Of a DNA stretch of 64,000 nucleotides, positions 30,977 through 39,960 are shown in pieces. The first letter of the stretch is position 1. Each line of letters opens with the position of its first letter. The position numbers and the translations under genes are program-made. The stretch is from assembly GCF_943181405.1 (NCBI RefSeq), contig NZ_CALPBY010000005.1:310001-374000 (forward strand), written 5' to 3'. The notes beneath the pieces were generated by a model that saw only the letters and a list, made by a program, of their open reading frames with translations, was not told the origin of the DNA and searched no databases. Source of the DNA: Cellulosimicrobium sp. Marseille-Q4280 (GTDB lineage Bacteria > Actinomycetota > Actinomycetes > Actinomycetales > Cellulomonadaceae).

Positions 30977-31917
30977 GACGGTCGTCCCCGCGCGCCCGAC
31001 GCGCGGGGCTCCTCCTCGTCGCGGGCCTCGCCCTGGGCGCGGCGAGCGCGTGCACGACCGACGCTCCCGCGGCACCGGCCCCCGCGACGACGCAGGCCGG
31101 CACGTCCGCGCCCGACACCGACGACGAGAGCCCGGAGGAGCAGCCGTCCACGACCGTCGCCACGGCGCGCGTGTCCTCGGGTGACGTGGCCCTGGACGTC
31201 GAGGTACCCCGCCCCGCCGAGGCGACCCCGGCCCCGGCCCCGGCCCCGGCCCCGGCCCCGGAGGACGGTGGCCCGGGAGCCGTCGAGGTCGGCACGGACG
31301 ACGACGGTGCGGCGACCCTGACGGTCGCGGCCGTCACGGGGCCCGTCGCGCCCGTGCTCGCCACGCCCGGGACGTTCGCCGCCAACGCCGACGGGACGGT
31401 CACCGTCCTGGCCGCGGACGGCACGCCCGTCGGCGGCCTGACCCGGCCGACCGCCACCCCCGCAGGGTCGGCAGCGGGACCGGCCGGCGGTGCCGACGGA
31501 CCGGCGGGCAACGGGCCGGGGACCGCACCGCGCGCCCGGTTCGCCGTCACCGGGCCGACCCGGGTCGAGCTGACGGTCGACGCGGCGGAGGCTGCGGCGT
31601 CGGGCGCCCCGGGCGCCACCGTGACGACGACGCTCGGCACCGACGCCCTGCGCACCGCGGACTGGGGCGAGCGCGAGGGCGGGCGGTCGCTCGCCGTCGA
31701 CCCGACGGCCTGGGGGCGCACCGGCGGGACGGCGGCGCAGGACGTCCTGTGGACGGCGCTCGTCGCCGCCGAGCCCGAGGCGGACGCGCCCGGCATGCAC
31801 GACCAGCTCGCCTGTCACGCGCTGGGCGCACCGGACAAGGCGACGTGGAACCTCGAGCCCTGGCGGCCCGACGTCGGGCTCGTCGCCGTGCTCGCGGCCC
31901 GCTGCAACCCGACCTGA
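30973..31917 (+). CDS. secreted DUF2599-domain protein
   Basis: 314 residues. Signal sequence about 1-27, ending 'ALGAASACTT': the Cys could make it a lipoprotein although the box is not ideal. A long Ala/Pro/Thr-rich region follows, including a PA repeat from CCGGCC DNA repeats (31226-31260). The C-terminal 90 residues carry the DUF2599 pattern ('GGRSLAVDPTAWGR...DQLACHALGAPDKATWNLEPWRPDVG', two Cys). The domain occurs in actinobacterial exported proteins and has no known function. Convergent with the acyl-CoA oxidase gene. Confidence 0.8.
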   Translation: MRRSSPRARRAGLLLVAGLALGAASACTTDAPAAPAPATTQAGTSAPDTDDESPEEQPSTTVATARVSSGDVALDVEVPRPAEATPAPAPAPAPAPEDGGPGAVEVGTDDDGAATLTVAAVTGPVAPVLATPGTFAANADGTVTVLAADGTPVGGLTRPTATPAGSAAGPAGGADGPAGNGPGTAPRARFAVTGPTRVELTVDAAEAAASGAPGATVTTTLGTDALRTADWGEREGGRSLAVDPTAWGRTGGTAAQDVLWTALVAAEPEADAPGMHDQLACHALGAPDKATWNLEPWRPDVGLVAVLAARCNPT

Positions 31918-32009
31918 CCGTCGAGAACGCGCTCGCGCGCCGCCGAGCACGACCTGAGGGACGTCTACGGCCCCGGAACGACCGCCAGGTCGTGATCGGC
32001 ACAGCAGGA

Positions 32010-32054
32010 GGCCCGGGCGTCGCGACGGCTGGTGGTCGTCACGACGCCCGGGCC
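32010..32054. terminator. bidirectional hairpin terminator
   Basis: GGCCCGGGCGTCG (32010-32022) and CGACGCCCGGGCC (32042-32054) form a perfect 13-bp stem with a 19-base loop between the convergent genes ending at 31917 (plus) and 32153 (minus). Nothing else is evident in this 235-base gap. Confidence 0.75.
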
Positions 32055-32152
32055 GGGCCCCGACAGGCGGTACCGCTCCGCCGTGCACGTCGGGGCAGGT
32101 GGCGCGCCGGACCCACGCGTCCGGGTCGACGCGGTGGCCCGGTGGCGCGGCG

Positions 32153-34285
32153 TCAGTGGCGGGTGGCCACCGACGAACCCTTCGCGGCCTTCTCGGCCTT
32201 GCGGAGCGACTTCTCGCTGAGCGGCTGGTCGCCGCTCGCGCGCAGGCGCCGGTAGTAGTCGCGCGCCTCGTCCTGGCGCTCCTTCTCCGCGCCCGACGCG
32301 ATCTTCGCCCGCAGGTGCTCGGGGCCGTAGCCCCATGCGTCGACCAGGTCCTGCGCGTGCGGGCGCAGGCGGTCGATCAGGCGGTCGAGGTAGCTCGTCA
32401 CCGTGCGCGCGCGCTGCGTCGAGAGGCGCCCGTTGAGCAGGTACCACGCGAGGTGGCGCTCGACGAGGCTCAGCCCGTACAGGTCCCGGACCGTCGTGAG
32501 GACCTCGCGTGTGCCCTCGTCCTCGACCGTCGGCAGCGCCTGCGTGAACGCCTCCCAGCGCAGCAGCTCGGCGTGCGCGCGGGCGGCCTCGACCAGCTCC
32601 ACCTGGTGCGCATTGAAGAGGTTCGCCGCGGTCTCGGGGTCGGCCTTCTGCGCGGGGCGCAGCGCCTGCGCGACCTCGGCGACCATCGTCTCGACGCGGT
32701 CGGTCAGGAGCGCGCGCTGCGTCTCGGCGTCGCGCAGGTGCCCGGCCGCGCGACGGGGGTCGCCGACGTCCGCGAGCGCCTGCGCGGCGCGCTTGAGCGG
32801 CGTGCGGTGCAGCGCCATGTCGCCCGCGCGCTCGACGACGACGCGCGCCATCTGCCCGGGCGTGATGCCCTTGAACTGCTTGCCGTAGTCGGCGAGCAGG
32901 CGCTTGGCGACGAGCTGGAGGAGCACGGTGTTGTCGCCCTCGAACGTCGCGTAGACGTCGAGGTCGGCGTGCAGGCTCGTGATGCGGTTCTCGGTGAGGA
33001 AGCCCGCGCCACCGCAGGCCTCGCGCGTCTCCTGCAGCGTGTCGAGCGCGAACCGGGTGCTCGTCGCCTTGAGCGCGGCGGCCGTGGTCTCGAGGTCCTC
33101 GCGCTGCTCGGGTGTGTCCTCCTCGCCGGAGAACACCGAGTGGAAGAGGTCCAGGAGGCGGTCGTGCGCGAAGTGCCCGGCGTACGCCTCGGCGATCGGG
33201 ACGACCAGGCGGCGCTTGTGCGTGCCGTAGTCGAGGAGCACGACCTCGTCCGTCGCGGACCCGCCCGTGAACTGACGGCGCTCGTTCGCGTACCGCACGG
33301 CGATCGCGAGGCCGAGCTTGGCCGCGGTGACGGCGGCGCCGTCGAGCGACACGCGACCCTGCACGAGCGAGCCGAGCATCGTGAAGAAGCGGCGACCGGG
33401 GCTGTCGATGGAGCTTGAGTACGTGCCGTCGGCGGCGACCGACCCGTAGCGCGCGAGCAGGTCGGCGCGCGGGATGCGCACGTGGTCGAAGTGCAGGCGG
33501 CCGTTGTCGATGCCGTTCAGGCCGCCCTTCTGGCCGTCGTCCTCGCCGCCGACACCCGGCAGGAAGGGCAGGCGGCCGAGCTCGTCGCGCTCGCCCTGCG
33601 GGTCGCGGATCGGCACGTAGAACGCGTGCACGCCGTGGTCGACGTTCTTCGTGACGAGCTGCGCGAAGACCACCGCCGCGGTCGCGTGGACCGCCGCGTT
33701 GCCGAGGTAGTCCTTCCACGCCCCGCGGAACGGGGTGTGGACGACGAACTCCTCGGTCTCGGGGTCGTAGGTGGCCGTCGTGCCGATGCTCGCGACGTCG
33801 GACCCGTGGCCCGTCTCCGTCATCGCGAACGCGCCGGGGACCGACAGGTCCATCGCGCCGGGCAGGAGGCGGTCCTGCTGCTCGGGCGTGCCGAGGTGGA
33901 GGATCGCCGACCCGAACAGGCCCCACTGGACGCCTGCCTTGATCTGCAGCGACGGGTCTGCGGCCACGAGCTCCTCGAAGCCGGCGAGGTTGCCGCCCGG
34001 GTCGTCGGCGCCGCCGAGGCGCTCCGGGTACCCCCGCCACACCTGCCGCTTGTCGACGAGGAGGCGCATCTGCTCGAGCACGTGCTCGCGGTGGACCTCC
34101 TTGCTCTGGCCCTCGACCCGCCAGAAGGCGGACTCGCCCGCGGTGGCGCGCGCCGCGGCGCGCAGCTCGGACCACCGACCGAGCAGGAGCCGCTCGAGGC
34201 CCGGGACGTCGACGCGCGCGTCCGAGCCGGTCGTGAGGGAGCCGTCCACGGGGCTGAGAGCGGGACGGTCGGACGTGGCGGTCAT
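32153..34285 (-). CDS. acyl-CoA dehydrogenase/oxidase family protein (long)
   Basis: 710 residues, the size of acyl-CoA oxidases or FadE5-like dehydrogenases rather than 380-residue dehydrogenases. FAD-domain segments 'GAFAMTETGHGSDVASIGTTATYD' (about 152-175) and 'RVRIPRADLLARYG'-like region; 'KRRLVVPIAEAYAGHFAHDRLLDLFHS' and 'REACGGAGFLTENRITSLHADLDVYATFEGDNTVLLQLVAKRLL' are oxidase hallmarks, with the catalytic Glu in 'FEGDNTV'. It introduces the trans-2 double bond into fatty acyl-CoA. Overlaps the TetR stop (ATGA), so both form one operon, divergent from thiolase/FabG/MaoC which do the later beta-oxidation-type steps. Confidence 0.9.
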   Translation of the reverse strand: MTATSDRPALSPVDGSLTTGSDARVDVPGLERLLLGRWSELRAAARATAGESAFWRVEGQSKEVHREHVLEQMRLLVDKRQVWRGYPERLGGADDPGGNLAGFEELVAADPSLQIKAGVQWGLFGSAILHLGTPEQQDRLLPGAMDLSVPGAFAMTETGHGSDVASIGTTATYDPETEEFVVHTPFRGAWKDYLGNAAVHATAAVVFAQLVTKNVDHGVHAFYVPIRDPQGERDELGRLPFLPGVGGEDDGQKGGLNGIDNGRLHFDHVRIPRADLLARYGSVAADGTYSSSIDSPGRRFFTMLGSLVQGRVSLDGAAVTAAKLGLAIAVRYANERRQFTGGSATDEVVLLDYGTHKRRLVVPIAEAYAGHFAHDRLLDLFHSVFSGEEDTPEQREDLETTAAALKATSTRFALDTLQETREACGGAGFLTENRITSLHADLDVYATFEGDNTVLLQLVAKRLLADYGKQFKGITPGQMARVVVERAGDMALHRTPLKRAAQALADVGDPRRAAGHLRDAETQRALLTDRVETMVAEVAQALRPAQKADPETAANLFNAHQVELVEAARAHAELLRWEAFTQALPTVEDEGTREVLTTVRDLYGLSLVERHLAWYLLNGRLSTQRARTVTSYLDRLIDRLRPHAQDLVDAWGYGPEHLRAKIASGAEKERQDEARDYYRRLRASGDQPLSEKSLRKAEKAAKGSSVATRH

Positions 34286-35064
34286 CGGGACTCCTTGGGT
34301 GCTGAGGACGACGTCGGAGGACGGTGCGAGCCGCCGGGGTTCTGGGAGAGGACGCCCACCGGCCCGGCCCACAGCCAGGCGGCGACGCGCTCGGTGAGCT
34401 GATCGCGGTCGGGGGTGCCGGGACGACCGCGGTGCGCGAGCCACCACTCGCCCGCGCCCCGGACGAAGCCGACCGCGCCGGCCGCCCACGCCGCGGCGTC
34501 GGCGGGCGGGACGTCGGTGGCGCGGGCGAAGGGCTCGGCCACGAGCTCGATGACGGAGTCGAGGAACGCGGCGAGCGGGGCCTGCGACCCGGTGGCGACG
34601 TGTCCGGCGGCGAGCGCGACGCCCGCAGCCTCCTCGGTCCCGGCGACGGCGCTCGTGCGCGTCACGAAGTAGTAGACGTTGGGCGAGCTCTCGATCATCT
34701 CGAGATAGACGCCGACCATCGCGCGCAGCGCGCGCCGCGGCGTCTCGGCGGCCTCGGCCGCCTGGGTCAGCGCGTCGTGCATCTGCCCGACGACGGCGGC
34801 GCCGAGCGCGATCTGGAGGCCCGTCTTGTCGTCGAAGTAGCGGTAGATGATCGACTTCGACGTGCCGGACGCCGCGGCGATCTCGTCCATGGAGACCCCC
34901 GGGCCGCCACGGTGCACGGCCTTGCTGGCGGCCCGGATGAGCTCGGCGCGGCGCGCGGCGCGGTGCTCGTCCCAGCGGGTGGAACGCCCGTCGGTCGACG
35001 GGCCGGGCTGACCCCGTCCTCGGGTCCCGGCGGCGGTGCCGATGCCGCCCACGCTTGTGTTCAC
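34282..35064 (-). CDS. TetR-family regulator of the beta-oxidation-like locus
   Basis: 260 residues from GTG 35064 (GGAGGA upstream); a longer open frame to 35334 covers the promoter and is rejected. HTH 'RRAELIRAASKAVHRGGPGVSMDEIAAASGTSKSIIYRYFDDKTGLQIALG' (about 38-88), then a helical ligand domain and a Pro/Ser-rich tail. The palindrome at 35206-35220 in the divergent promoter is its probable operator. It would coordinate the oxidase operon and the thiolase-FabG-MaoC operon, likely released by an acyl-CoA. Confidence 0.9.
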   Translation of the reverse strand: MNTSVGGIGTAAGTRGRGQPGPSTDGRSTRWDEHRAARRAELIRAASKAVHRGGPGVSMDEIAAASGTSKSIIYRYFDDKTGLQIALGAAVVGQMHDALTQAAEAAETPRRALRAMVGVYLEMIESSPNVYYFVTRTSAVAGTEEAAGVALAAGHVATGSQAPLAAFLDSVIELVAEPFARATDVPPADAAAWAAGAVGFVRGAGEWWLAHRGRPGTPDRDQLTERVAAWLWAGPVGVLSQNPGGSHRPPTSSSAPKESR

Positions 35065-35090
35065 GCTGTCCTCCGTCGCGACGTCTGTGT

Positions 35091-35130
35091 CGTCATGGGT
35101 CGTGATGGGTCGTGATGGTTCGTGATGGGT
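35091..35130. repeat. four 10-bp tandem repeats in divergent promoter region
   Basis: Four exact-register decamers: CGTCATGGGT, CGTGATGGGT, CGTGATGGTT, CGTGATGGGT. They lie just upstream of the TetR start. A 10-bp period puts each unit on the same DNA face. Confidence 0.75.
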
Positions 35131-35205
35131 CGTCGCGAGCCCTTCGCGGCACTCACCGCCGGTGCCGTCGGTCGAGGGCAGGGCGGATCGTGTGACCCGA
35201 CTCAC

Positions 35206-35220
35206 GATACTGACAGTATC
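35206..35220. promoter_or_regulatory. TetR-type operator GATACTG-A-CAGTATC
   Basis: Perfect 7-1-7 palindrome in the divergent gap, 68 bases before the thiolase start; a related half GTACTGTA follows at about 35223-35230. Distance and symmetry fit a TetR operator that controls both directions; likely bound by the 34282-35064 product. Confidence 0.75.
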
Positions 35221-35287
35221 AGGTACTGTAGGTCTTGGACACCCGAGCAACGCAGCGCAGCGAGTGCGGACGAGGAAGTGAGACGCA

Positions 35288-36697
35288 GTGGCCATCAGGA
35301 AGACACCGGCGACCAGGTCGACGCAGGCGGGCACCGAGCAGGGCGCAGGCGGTGGGTCCGGTCGCGAGACCCCCGGGCTGCGCGACGCCTACGTGATCGG
35401 CGGCAACCGGATCCCGTTCGCCCGCGCGGGCGGCAAGTACTCCCGCGCGAGCAACCAGGAGATGTTCACCGCGGCCCTCGAAGGGCTCGTCGCGCGTTTC
35501 GGCCTCCAGGGCGAACGGATCGGCGAGGTCGTCGGCGGTGCGGTGCTCAAGCACTCGCGCGACTTCAACCTCGTGCGCGAGTCCGTGCTCGGCTCGTCGC
35601 TCTCGCCGCAGACCCCGGCGTACGACCTCCAGCAGGCGTGCGCGACCGGGCTCGAGGCGACGATCGCCGTGGCGAACAAGATCCGGCTCGGGCAGGTCGA
35701 GTCCGCGATCGCCGGCGGCAGCGACACGGTCTCCGACGCACCGATCGCCGTGAGCGAGGGGCTGCGGCGGGCGCTCCTCGACGCCTCGCACGCCAAGACC
35801 TTCCAGGCGCGGGTGAAGGCGTTCGCGAAGGTCCGCCCCTCCGACCTCGCTCCGCTCACACCCGCGACCGACGAGCCCCGCACCGGCCTCTCGATGGGTG
35901 AGCACCAGGCCGTCACGACGGCGCGCTGGGGCATCACGCGCGAGGCGCAGGACGAGCTCGCGCTCGCCTCGCACGAGCACCTCGCCGCGGCCTGGGACGC
36001 CGGGTTCTTCGACGACCTCGTCACGCCGTTCCGCGGCCTCGTGCGCGACCAGAACCTGCGCGCCGACTCGTCGCTCGAGAAGCTCGCGGCGCTCAAGCCG
36101 GTCTACGGCAAGCGGCTCGGCGGCGCGTCCGAGGGCGTCGAGCCCACGATGACCGCGGGGAACTCGACGCCGCTCACCGACGGTGCGTCGACCGTGCTCC
36201 TCGGCTCGCGCGAGTGGGCCGCCGCGCGCGACCTGCCCCTGCTCGCGCGCGTCGTCGACGCCGAGACCGCGGCCGTCGACTTCGTGCACGGTCACGAGGG
36301 CCTGCTCATGGCGCCCGCGCACGCCGTCCCCCGCCTGCTCGCGCGGAACGGCCTCGCGCTCGGCGACTTCGACCTCTACGAGATCCACGAGGCGTTCGCG
36401 TCGACCGTCCTCACCACGCTCAAGGCCTGGGAGGACGACGACTACTGCCGGACCGAGCTCGGCCTCGACGGCCCGCTCGGCTCGATCGACCGCTCGCGCC
36501 TCAACGTGAACGGCTCCTCGCTCGCCGCGGGGCACCCGTTCGCCGCGACCGGCGGACGTATCGTCGCGACGGCGGCGAAGCTCCTCGCGGCGAAGGCCGC
36601 GGAGACGGGCCGCCCCGCCCGCGCGCTGATCTCCGTGTGCGCGGCCGGCGGTCTCGGCGTCGCCGCGATCCTCGAGTCCGTCCCCGCCACCGCGTGA
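35288..36697 (+). CDS. acetyl-CoA C-acyltransferase (thiolase, FadA2/FadI-like)
   Basis: 469 residues. Active-site Cys118 in 'DLQQACATGLEATIA', 'GLSMGEHQAVTTARWGITREAQDELALASHEH', 'MTAGNSTPLTDGAS', the His in 'NVNGSSLAAGHPFAATGGR' and the C-terminal 'ISVCAAGGLGVAAIL' Cys are all present, so it is catalytically complete. It cleaves 3-ketoacyl-CoA with CoA (last step of beta-oxidation) or runs in reverse. The first 30 residues are a Gly/Ser-rich extension. GTG 35288 has GAGGAAGTGAG upstream. First gene of the operon with FabG and MaoC. Confidence 0.93.
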   Translation: MAIRKTPATRSTQAGTEQGAGGGSGRETPGLRDAYVIGGNRIPFARAGGKYSRASNQEMFTAALEGLVARFGLQGERIGEVVGGAVLKHSRDFNLVRESVLGSSLSPQTPAYDLQQACATGLEATIAVANKIRLGQVESAIAGGSDTVSDAPIAVSEGLRRALLDASHAKTFQARVKAFAKVRPSDLAPLTPATDEPRTGLSMGEHQAVTTARWGITREAQDELALASHEHLAAAWDAGFFDDLVTPFRGLVRDQNLRADSSLEKLAALKPVYGKRLGGASEGVEPTMTAGNSTPLTDGASTVLLGSREWAAARDLPLLARVVDAETAAVDFVHGHEGLLMAPAHAVPRLLARNGLALGDFDLYEIHEAFASTVLTTLKAWEDDDYCRTELGLDGPLGSIDRSRLNVNGSSLAAGHPFAATGGRIVATAAKLLAAKAAETGRPARALISVCAAGGLGVAAILESVPATA

Positions 36698-36725
36698 CCG
36701 CCCCGACGACCGAGAGGACCACCCC

Positions 36726-38165
36726 GTGACCGACTCCTACGTCCAGGCCGTCAACTCCGGCTTCACCAAGACCCTCGCGAAGAAGCTCGGCCTGCCCCGC
36801 CCCGCGGTCCTGCGCCGCCACCGCGCGGGCGACCCGTTGACCGTCGGGCCCGTCCTCGTGCTCGGCGGCACGCCCGGCGTCCACGACGACGCCGACCGGG
36901 TCGCCTCCGCGCTGCTCGACACGTTCGGGCTCGACGTGCGGCAGAACGCCGACGACCAGATCCGCTGGGGCGCGATCGTCGTCGTGCTCACGCAGGCCGA
37001 GCGGCCGCAGGACGTCTCCGGCACCGTCATGGCGCTGTCGGCGAGCCTGCGCGGCCTCGCGCCGAACGGCCGCGTCGTGACGATCTCCCGTGCCCCGGAC
37101 GACGGCGACTCCCCTGAGCTCGCCGCGACCCGCGAGGGCGTCGAGGGCTTCCTCCGCTCCGTCGCCAAGGAGCTCCGCAACGGCGCGACCGGCAACGGCG
37201 TCCAGCTCACCGACGACGCGCCCGTCGACAGCGCGAGCTCCCTCGCCACGCTGCGCTTCTTCCTCTCCGCGAGGTCCGCGTTCGTCGACGGCCAGGTCCT
37301 GCGCGTCGGCGGCTCGACCGCGGCGGACCGGGGTACTACCTCGGCCTCGGGTGAGCCGAGCTCCGGGGCGGGGGTAGCGGCCTCCCCTGCAGCGGCTGAC
37401 CCGAGCATCACGACCGACCGACCGCTGCAGGGCAAGGTCGCCGTCGTCACGGGCGCGGCACGGGGCATCGGCGCCGAGGTCGCCCGCACGCTCGCGCGCG
37501 ACGGCGCGAAGGTCGTCGTCGTGGACGTCCCGGCGGCGGGCGAGCAGCTCGCCAAGATCGCCAACGAGATCGGGGGCACGGCCCTCCAGCTCGACGTCAC
37601 CGCCGACGACGCGGGCGCGCGCATCCTCGAGCACGCCCGGGCACGGCACGGCGGCCTCGACGTCCTCGTCCACAACGCCGGCATCCTGCGCGACAAGCTG
37701 CTCGCGAACATGTCCGCCGACAAGTGGGACGCCGTGGTCGCGGTGAACCTCGCCGCGCAGCTGCGCATCACGGAGTACCTGCTCGGGGCCAACGGGTTCT
37801 CGGGCGAGCCGCGCATCGTGTCGCTCGCGTCGACGAGCGGCATCGCCGGCAACCGTGGCCAGGCGAACTACGCGTTCTCGAAGGCGGGCGTCATCGGGCA
37901 CACGCGGGCCTTCGCGCGTCTGCTCGGCGGGCCGGCGGGACCCGGCGGCACGGCGAACGCCGTCGCGCCGGGGTTCATCGAGACCGAGATGACCGCGTCG
38001 ATCCCGTTCGTCACGCGCGAGGTCGCGCGCCGCGTCTCGTCGCTGCAGCAGGGCGGGCAGCCGGTCGACGTCGCGGAGGCGATCGCGTTCCTGGCCTCGC
38101 CCGGGGCGGCGGGGGTCAACGGGCAGGTCCTGCGCGTGTGCGGACAGAGCCTGGTGGGCCGGTGA
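36726..38165 (+). CDS. high-molecular-weight 3-oxoacyl reductase (FabG4-like)
   Basis: 479 residues, two domains. N-terminal degenerate flavodoxin/SDR-like domain (1 to about 195) as in mycobacterial FabG4, a linker (about 198-233), then a C-terminal catalytic SDR: 'VAVVTGAARGIGAEVART' (about 238), 'HNAGILRDKLLANMS', catalytic Ser in 'LASTSGIAGNRG', Tyr382/Lys386 in 'YAFSK'. It interconverts 3-keto- and 3-hydroxyacyl-CoA with NAD(P)H. The linker contains ADRGTTSA, coded by a 23-bp DNA stretch also present in the EamA gene. 28 bases after thiolase; overlaps MaoC by GTGA. Confidence 0.92.
   Translation: MTDSYVQAVNSGFTKTLAKKLGLPRPAVLRRHRAGDPLTVGPVLVLGGTPGVHDDADRVASALLDTFGLDVRQNADDQIRWGAIVVVLTQAERPQDVSGTVMALSASLRGLAPNGRVVTISRAPDDGDSPELAATREGVEGFLRSVAKELRNGATGNGVQLTDDAPVDSASSLATLRFFLSARSAFVDGQVLRVGGSTAADRGTTSASGEPSSGAGVAASPAAADPSITTDRPLQGKVAVVTGAARGIGAEVARTLARDGAKVVVVDVPAAGEQLAKIANEIGGTALQLDVTADDAGARILEHARARHGGLDVLVHNAGILRDKLLANMSADKWDAVVAVNLAAQLRITEYLLGANGFSGEPRIVSLASTSGIAGNRGQANYAFSKAGVIGHTRAFARLLGGPAGPGGTANAVAPGFIETEMTASIPFVTREVARRVSSLQQGGQPVDVAEAIAFLASPGAAGVNGQVLRVCGQSLVGR
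37323..37345 (+). repeat. 23-bp repeat in FabG linker, shared with EamA gene
   Basis: Identical to 27931-27953 except one base (T for C), in the same frame, giving ADRGTTSA in both proteins although the genes are unrelated. Confidence 0.78.
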
Positions 38166-39259
38166 CGGCGGCTCAGGACACCGGGCCGGACCCGGTGGCG
38201 GACTCGGTGCCCGAGCGCGTCGAGACCCTGCCCGCGATCCCCGGTCTCAGCGGTCTCTACGCCCGCGGGGTCGTGGCGTCGGCCCGTCTGGCCGCCGCGA
38301 GCCGCCTGCCGGGCCGGGGCAGCGGCGACCTCGATCTTCCCCAGGTCGTGTATCGCGTCGCCGGCGTCCCGACGGGTGACGCCGCCGGCCCCGGCGCGGT
38401 CGGCAGCACCGAGCACCTCGCGCGGTACGACGACGTCGTGGGCGAGGCGCCGTCGGACGTGCTGCCTGCCGGCTACCTGCACGTGCTCGGCTTCCCGCTC
38501 GCGACGGCGCTCATGGTGCGCGGCGACTTCCCGCTGCCGCTGCTGGGCATGGTGCACCTCGCGAACTCGGTGTCGGTCGTGCGGCCCGTGCGTCTCGGCG
38601 ACTCGCTCGAGGTCCGGGCGTGGGCGCGCGACCTGCGGCCGCACCGGCGGGGCGTCCAGGTGGACCTCGTCACGGAGATCTCGGTCGAGCGCACCGACGC
38701 GGAGCGTGCTGCGGGCTCCGGGCTGCCCGCGACGACGCTCGCGTACCGCGGCGTGTCGACCTACCTCGCGAAGGGCGTGCGCCACCCCGACGAGTCCGGC
38801 CGACAGGACACCCCGGTGACCTCGGGCCCCGACACGTTCGTGCCACCGCTGCCCACGGCGCGCTGGTCGCTCCGGCCCGGGACCGGACGTGCCTACGCCG
38901 CGGTGTCCGGGGACCGCAACCCGATCCACACGTCCGCGCTCGGCGCGAAGGCCTTCGGGTTCCCGCGGGCGATCGCGCACGGCATGTACACCGCCGCGCG
39001 CGCCCTCGCCGAGGCAGGCCCGACGCGGGGCGAGACCTACGACTGGACCGTCACGTTCGCGAAGCCGGTCCTCCTGCCGAGCACGGTCGACGTCGCCATC
39101 CGGCCGGCCGGGGGTGTCCCGGCCGAGGTGCGGGCCGCCGTCGGGCACGTCGCACCCGCCGTGCCCGACGGCGCGGCCGACCCGGGCTCCGGTCTCACCT
39201 ACCTCGCGTGGGACCGCACCGGCCGGCTGCACCTGTCGGGGTCGGTCGTCCCGCGCTGA
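38162..39259 (+). CDS. MaoC-like (R)-hydratase, double hotdog (HtdX-like)
   Basis: 365 residues. Second hotdog has the hydratase-2 motif 'YAAVSGDRNPIHTSALGAKAFGFPRAIAHGMYTAARAL' with the catalytic Asp/His pair. The N-terminal half ('PAGYLHVLGFPLATALMVRGDFPLPLLGMVHLANSV') is the non-catalytic hotdog. It hydrates enoyl-CoA to (R)-3-hydroxyacyl-CoA, pairing with the FabG-type reductase that uses such stereochemistry. GTG 38162 overlaps the FabG stop by 4 bases. Completes the set oxidase, hydratase, dehydrogenase, thiolase at this locus. Confidence 0.9.
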   Translation: MTAAQDTGPDPVADSVPERVETLPAIPGLSGLYARGVVASARLAAASRLPGRGSGDLDLPQVVYRVAGVPTGDAAGPGAVGSTEHLARYDDVVGEAPSDVLPAGYLHVLGFPLATALMVRGDFPLPLLGMVHLANSVSVVRPVRLGDSLEVRAWARDLRPHRRGVQVDLVTEISVERTDAERAAGSGLPATTLAYRGVSTYLAKGVRHPDESGRQDTPVTSGPDTFVPPLPTARWSLRPGTGRAYAAVSGDRNPIHTSALGAKAFGFPRAIAHGMYTAARALAEAGPTRGETYDWTVTFAKPVLLPSTVDVAIRPAGGVPAEVRAAVGHVAPAVPDGAADPGSGLTYLAWDRTGRLHLSGSVVPR

Positions 39260-39336
39260 CCAGCCCTGGGATGTCGTCGCGACCGGGCGACGGAACGGCC
39301 CGGGCAGACCACGTCCCGGGTGCAGCACGCTCCCTG

Positions 39337-39960
39337 TCAGGAGGTCTGCAGACGGGCGAGGAGCCCGTCGCGGACGGTCGGCCACTCGTCGAGGAGGATC
39401 GAGAAGTACGCGGTGTCCTGGCGTGAGCCGTCCGGGGCGACGCGGTGGCTGCGGAGCACACCCTCGGGCACGGCACCGATCCGGGTGATCGCCCCGATCG
39501 ACCGGGAGTTGCGCGCGTCGGCGCGGAGAGCGACGCGCGCTACACCGAGCTCGTCGAACGCGTGCCGCAGGAGCAGGTACTTGCAGGCCGGGTTCGTCAC
39601 GCCGCCCCACCACTGCCGGGCGTAGAACGTCGAGCCGAGCTCCACCCTCCCCTGCGCCGGGACCCACTCGTAGAGCGAGGTGCTCCCCCGGACCGTCCAC
39701 GCGGCGTCAGGCGCGGCGTCCTCGTGCAAGCCGGGAGCCGGGTCCGGCCCGAGGACCGCGAACGCGAGCCGACCGGGCGCGGCGACGGCGTCGCGCACGT
39801 ACGCGGTCATGGCCTCGTCGCCCCGCGGCGTCGGGCTCGACATCCCTGCCCAGATGCCGTCGTCGACGAGCGCGCCGAGGGCAGGCGCGTGGTGCTCGGC
39901 GAGGGGGACGAGGCGGATGCCGAAGCCGTCGAGGGTCGTCTGGTGCTCCACGGAGGACAT
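39337..39960 (-). CDS. GNAT-family N-acetyltransferase (RimJ/RimL type)
   Basis: 207 residues from ATG 39960. 'TLDGFGIRLVPLAEHHAPALGALVDDGIWAGM' start, 'WGGVTNPACKYLLLRHAFDELGVARVALRADARNSRSIGAITRIGAVPEGVLRSHRVAPDGSRQDTAYFSIL' is the acetyl-CoA-binding core of GNAT proteins that modify small molecules or protein N-termini. Acceptor unknown. Divergent from the alkylsulfatase gene. Confidence 0.88.
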   Translation of the reverse strand: MSSVEHQTTLDGFGIRLVPLAEHHAPALGALVDDGIWAGMSSPTPRGDEAMTAYVRDAVAAPGRLAFAVLGPDPAPGLHEDAAPDAAWTVRGSTSLYEWVPAQGRVELGSTFYARQWWGGVTNPACKYLLLRHAFDELGVARVALRADARNSRSIGAITRIGAVPEGVLRSHRVAPDGSRQDTAYFSILLDEWPTVRDGLLARLQTS

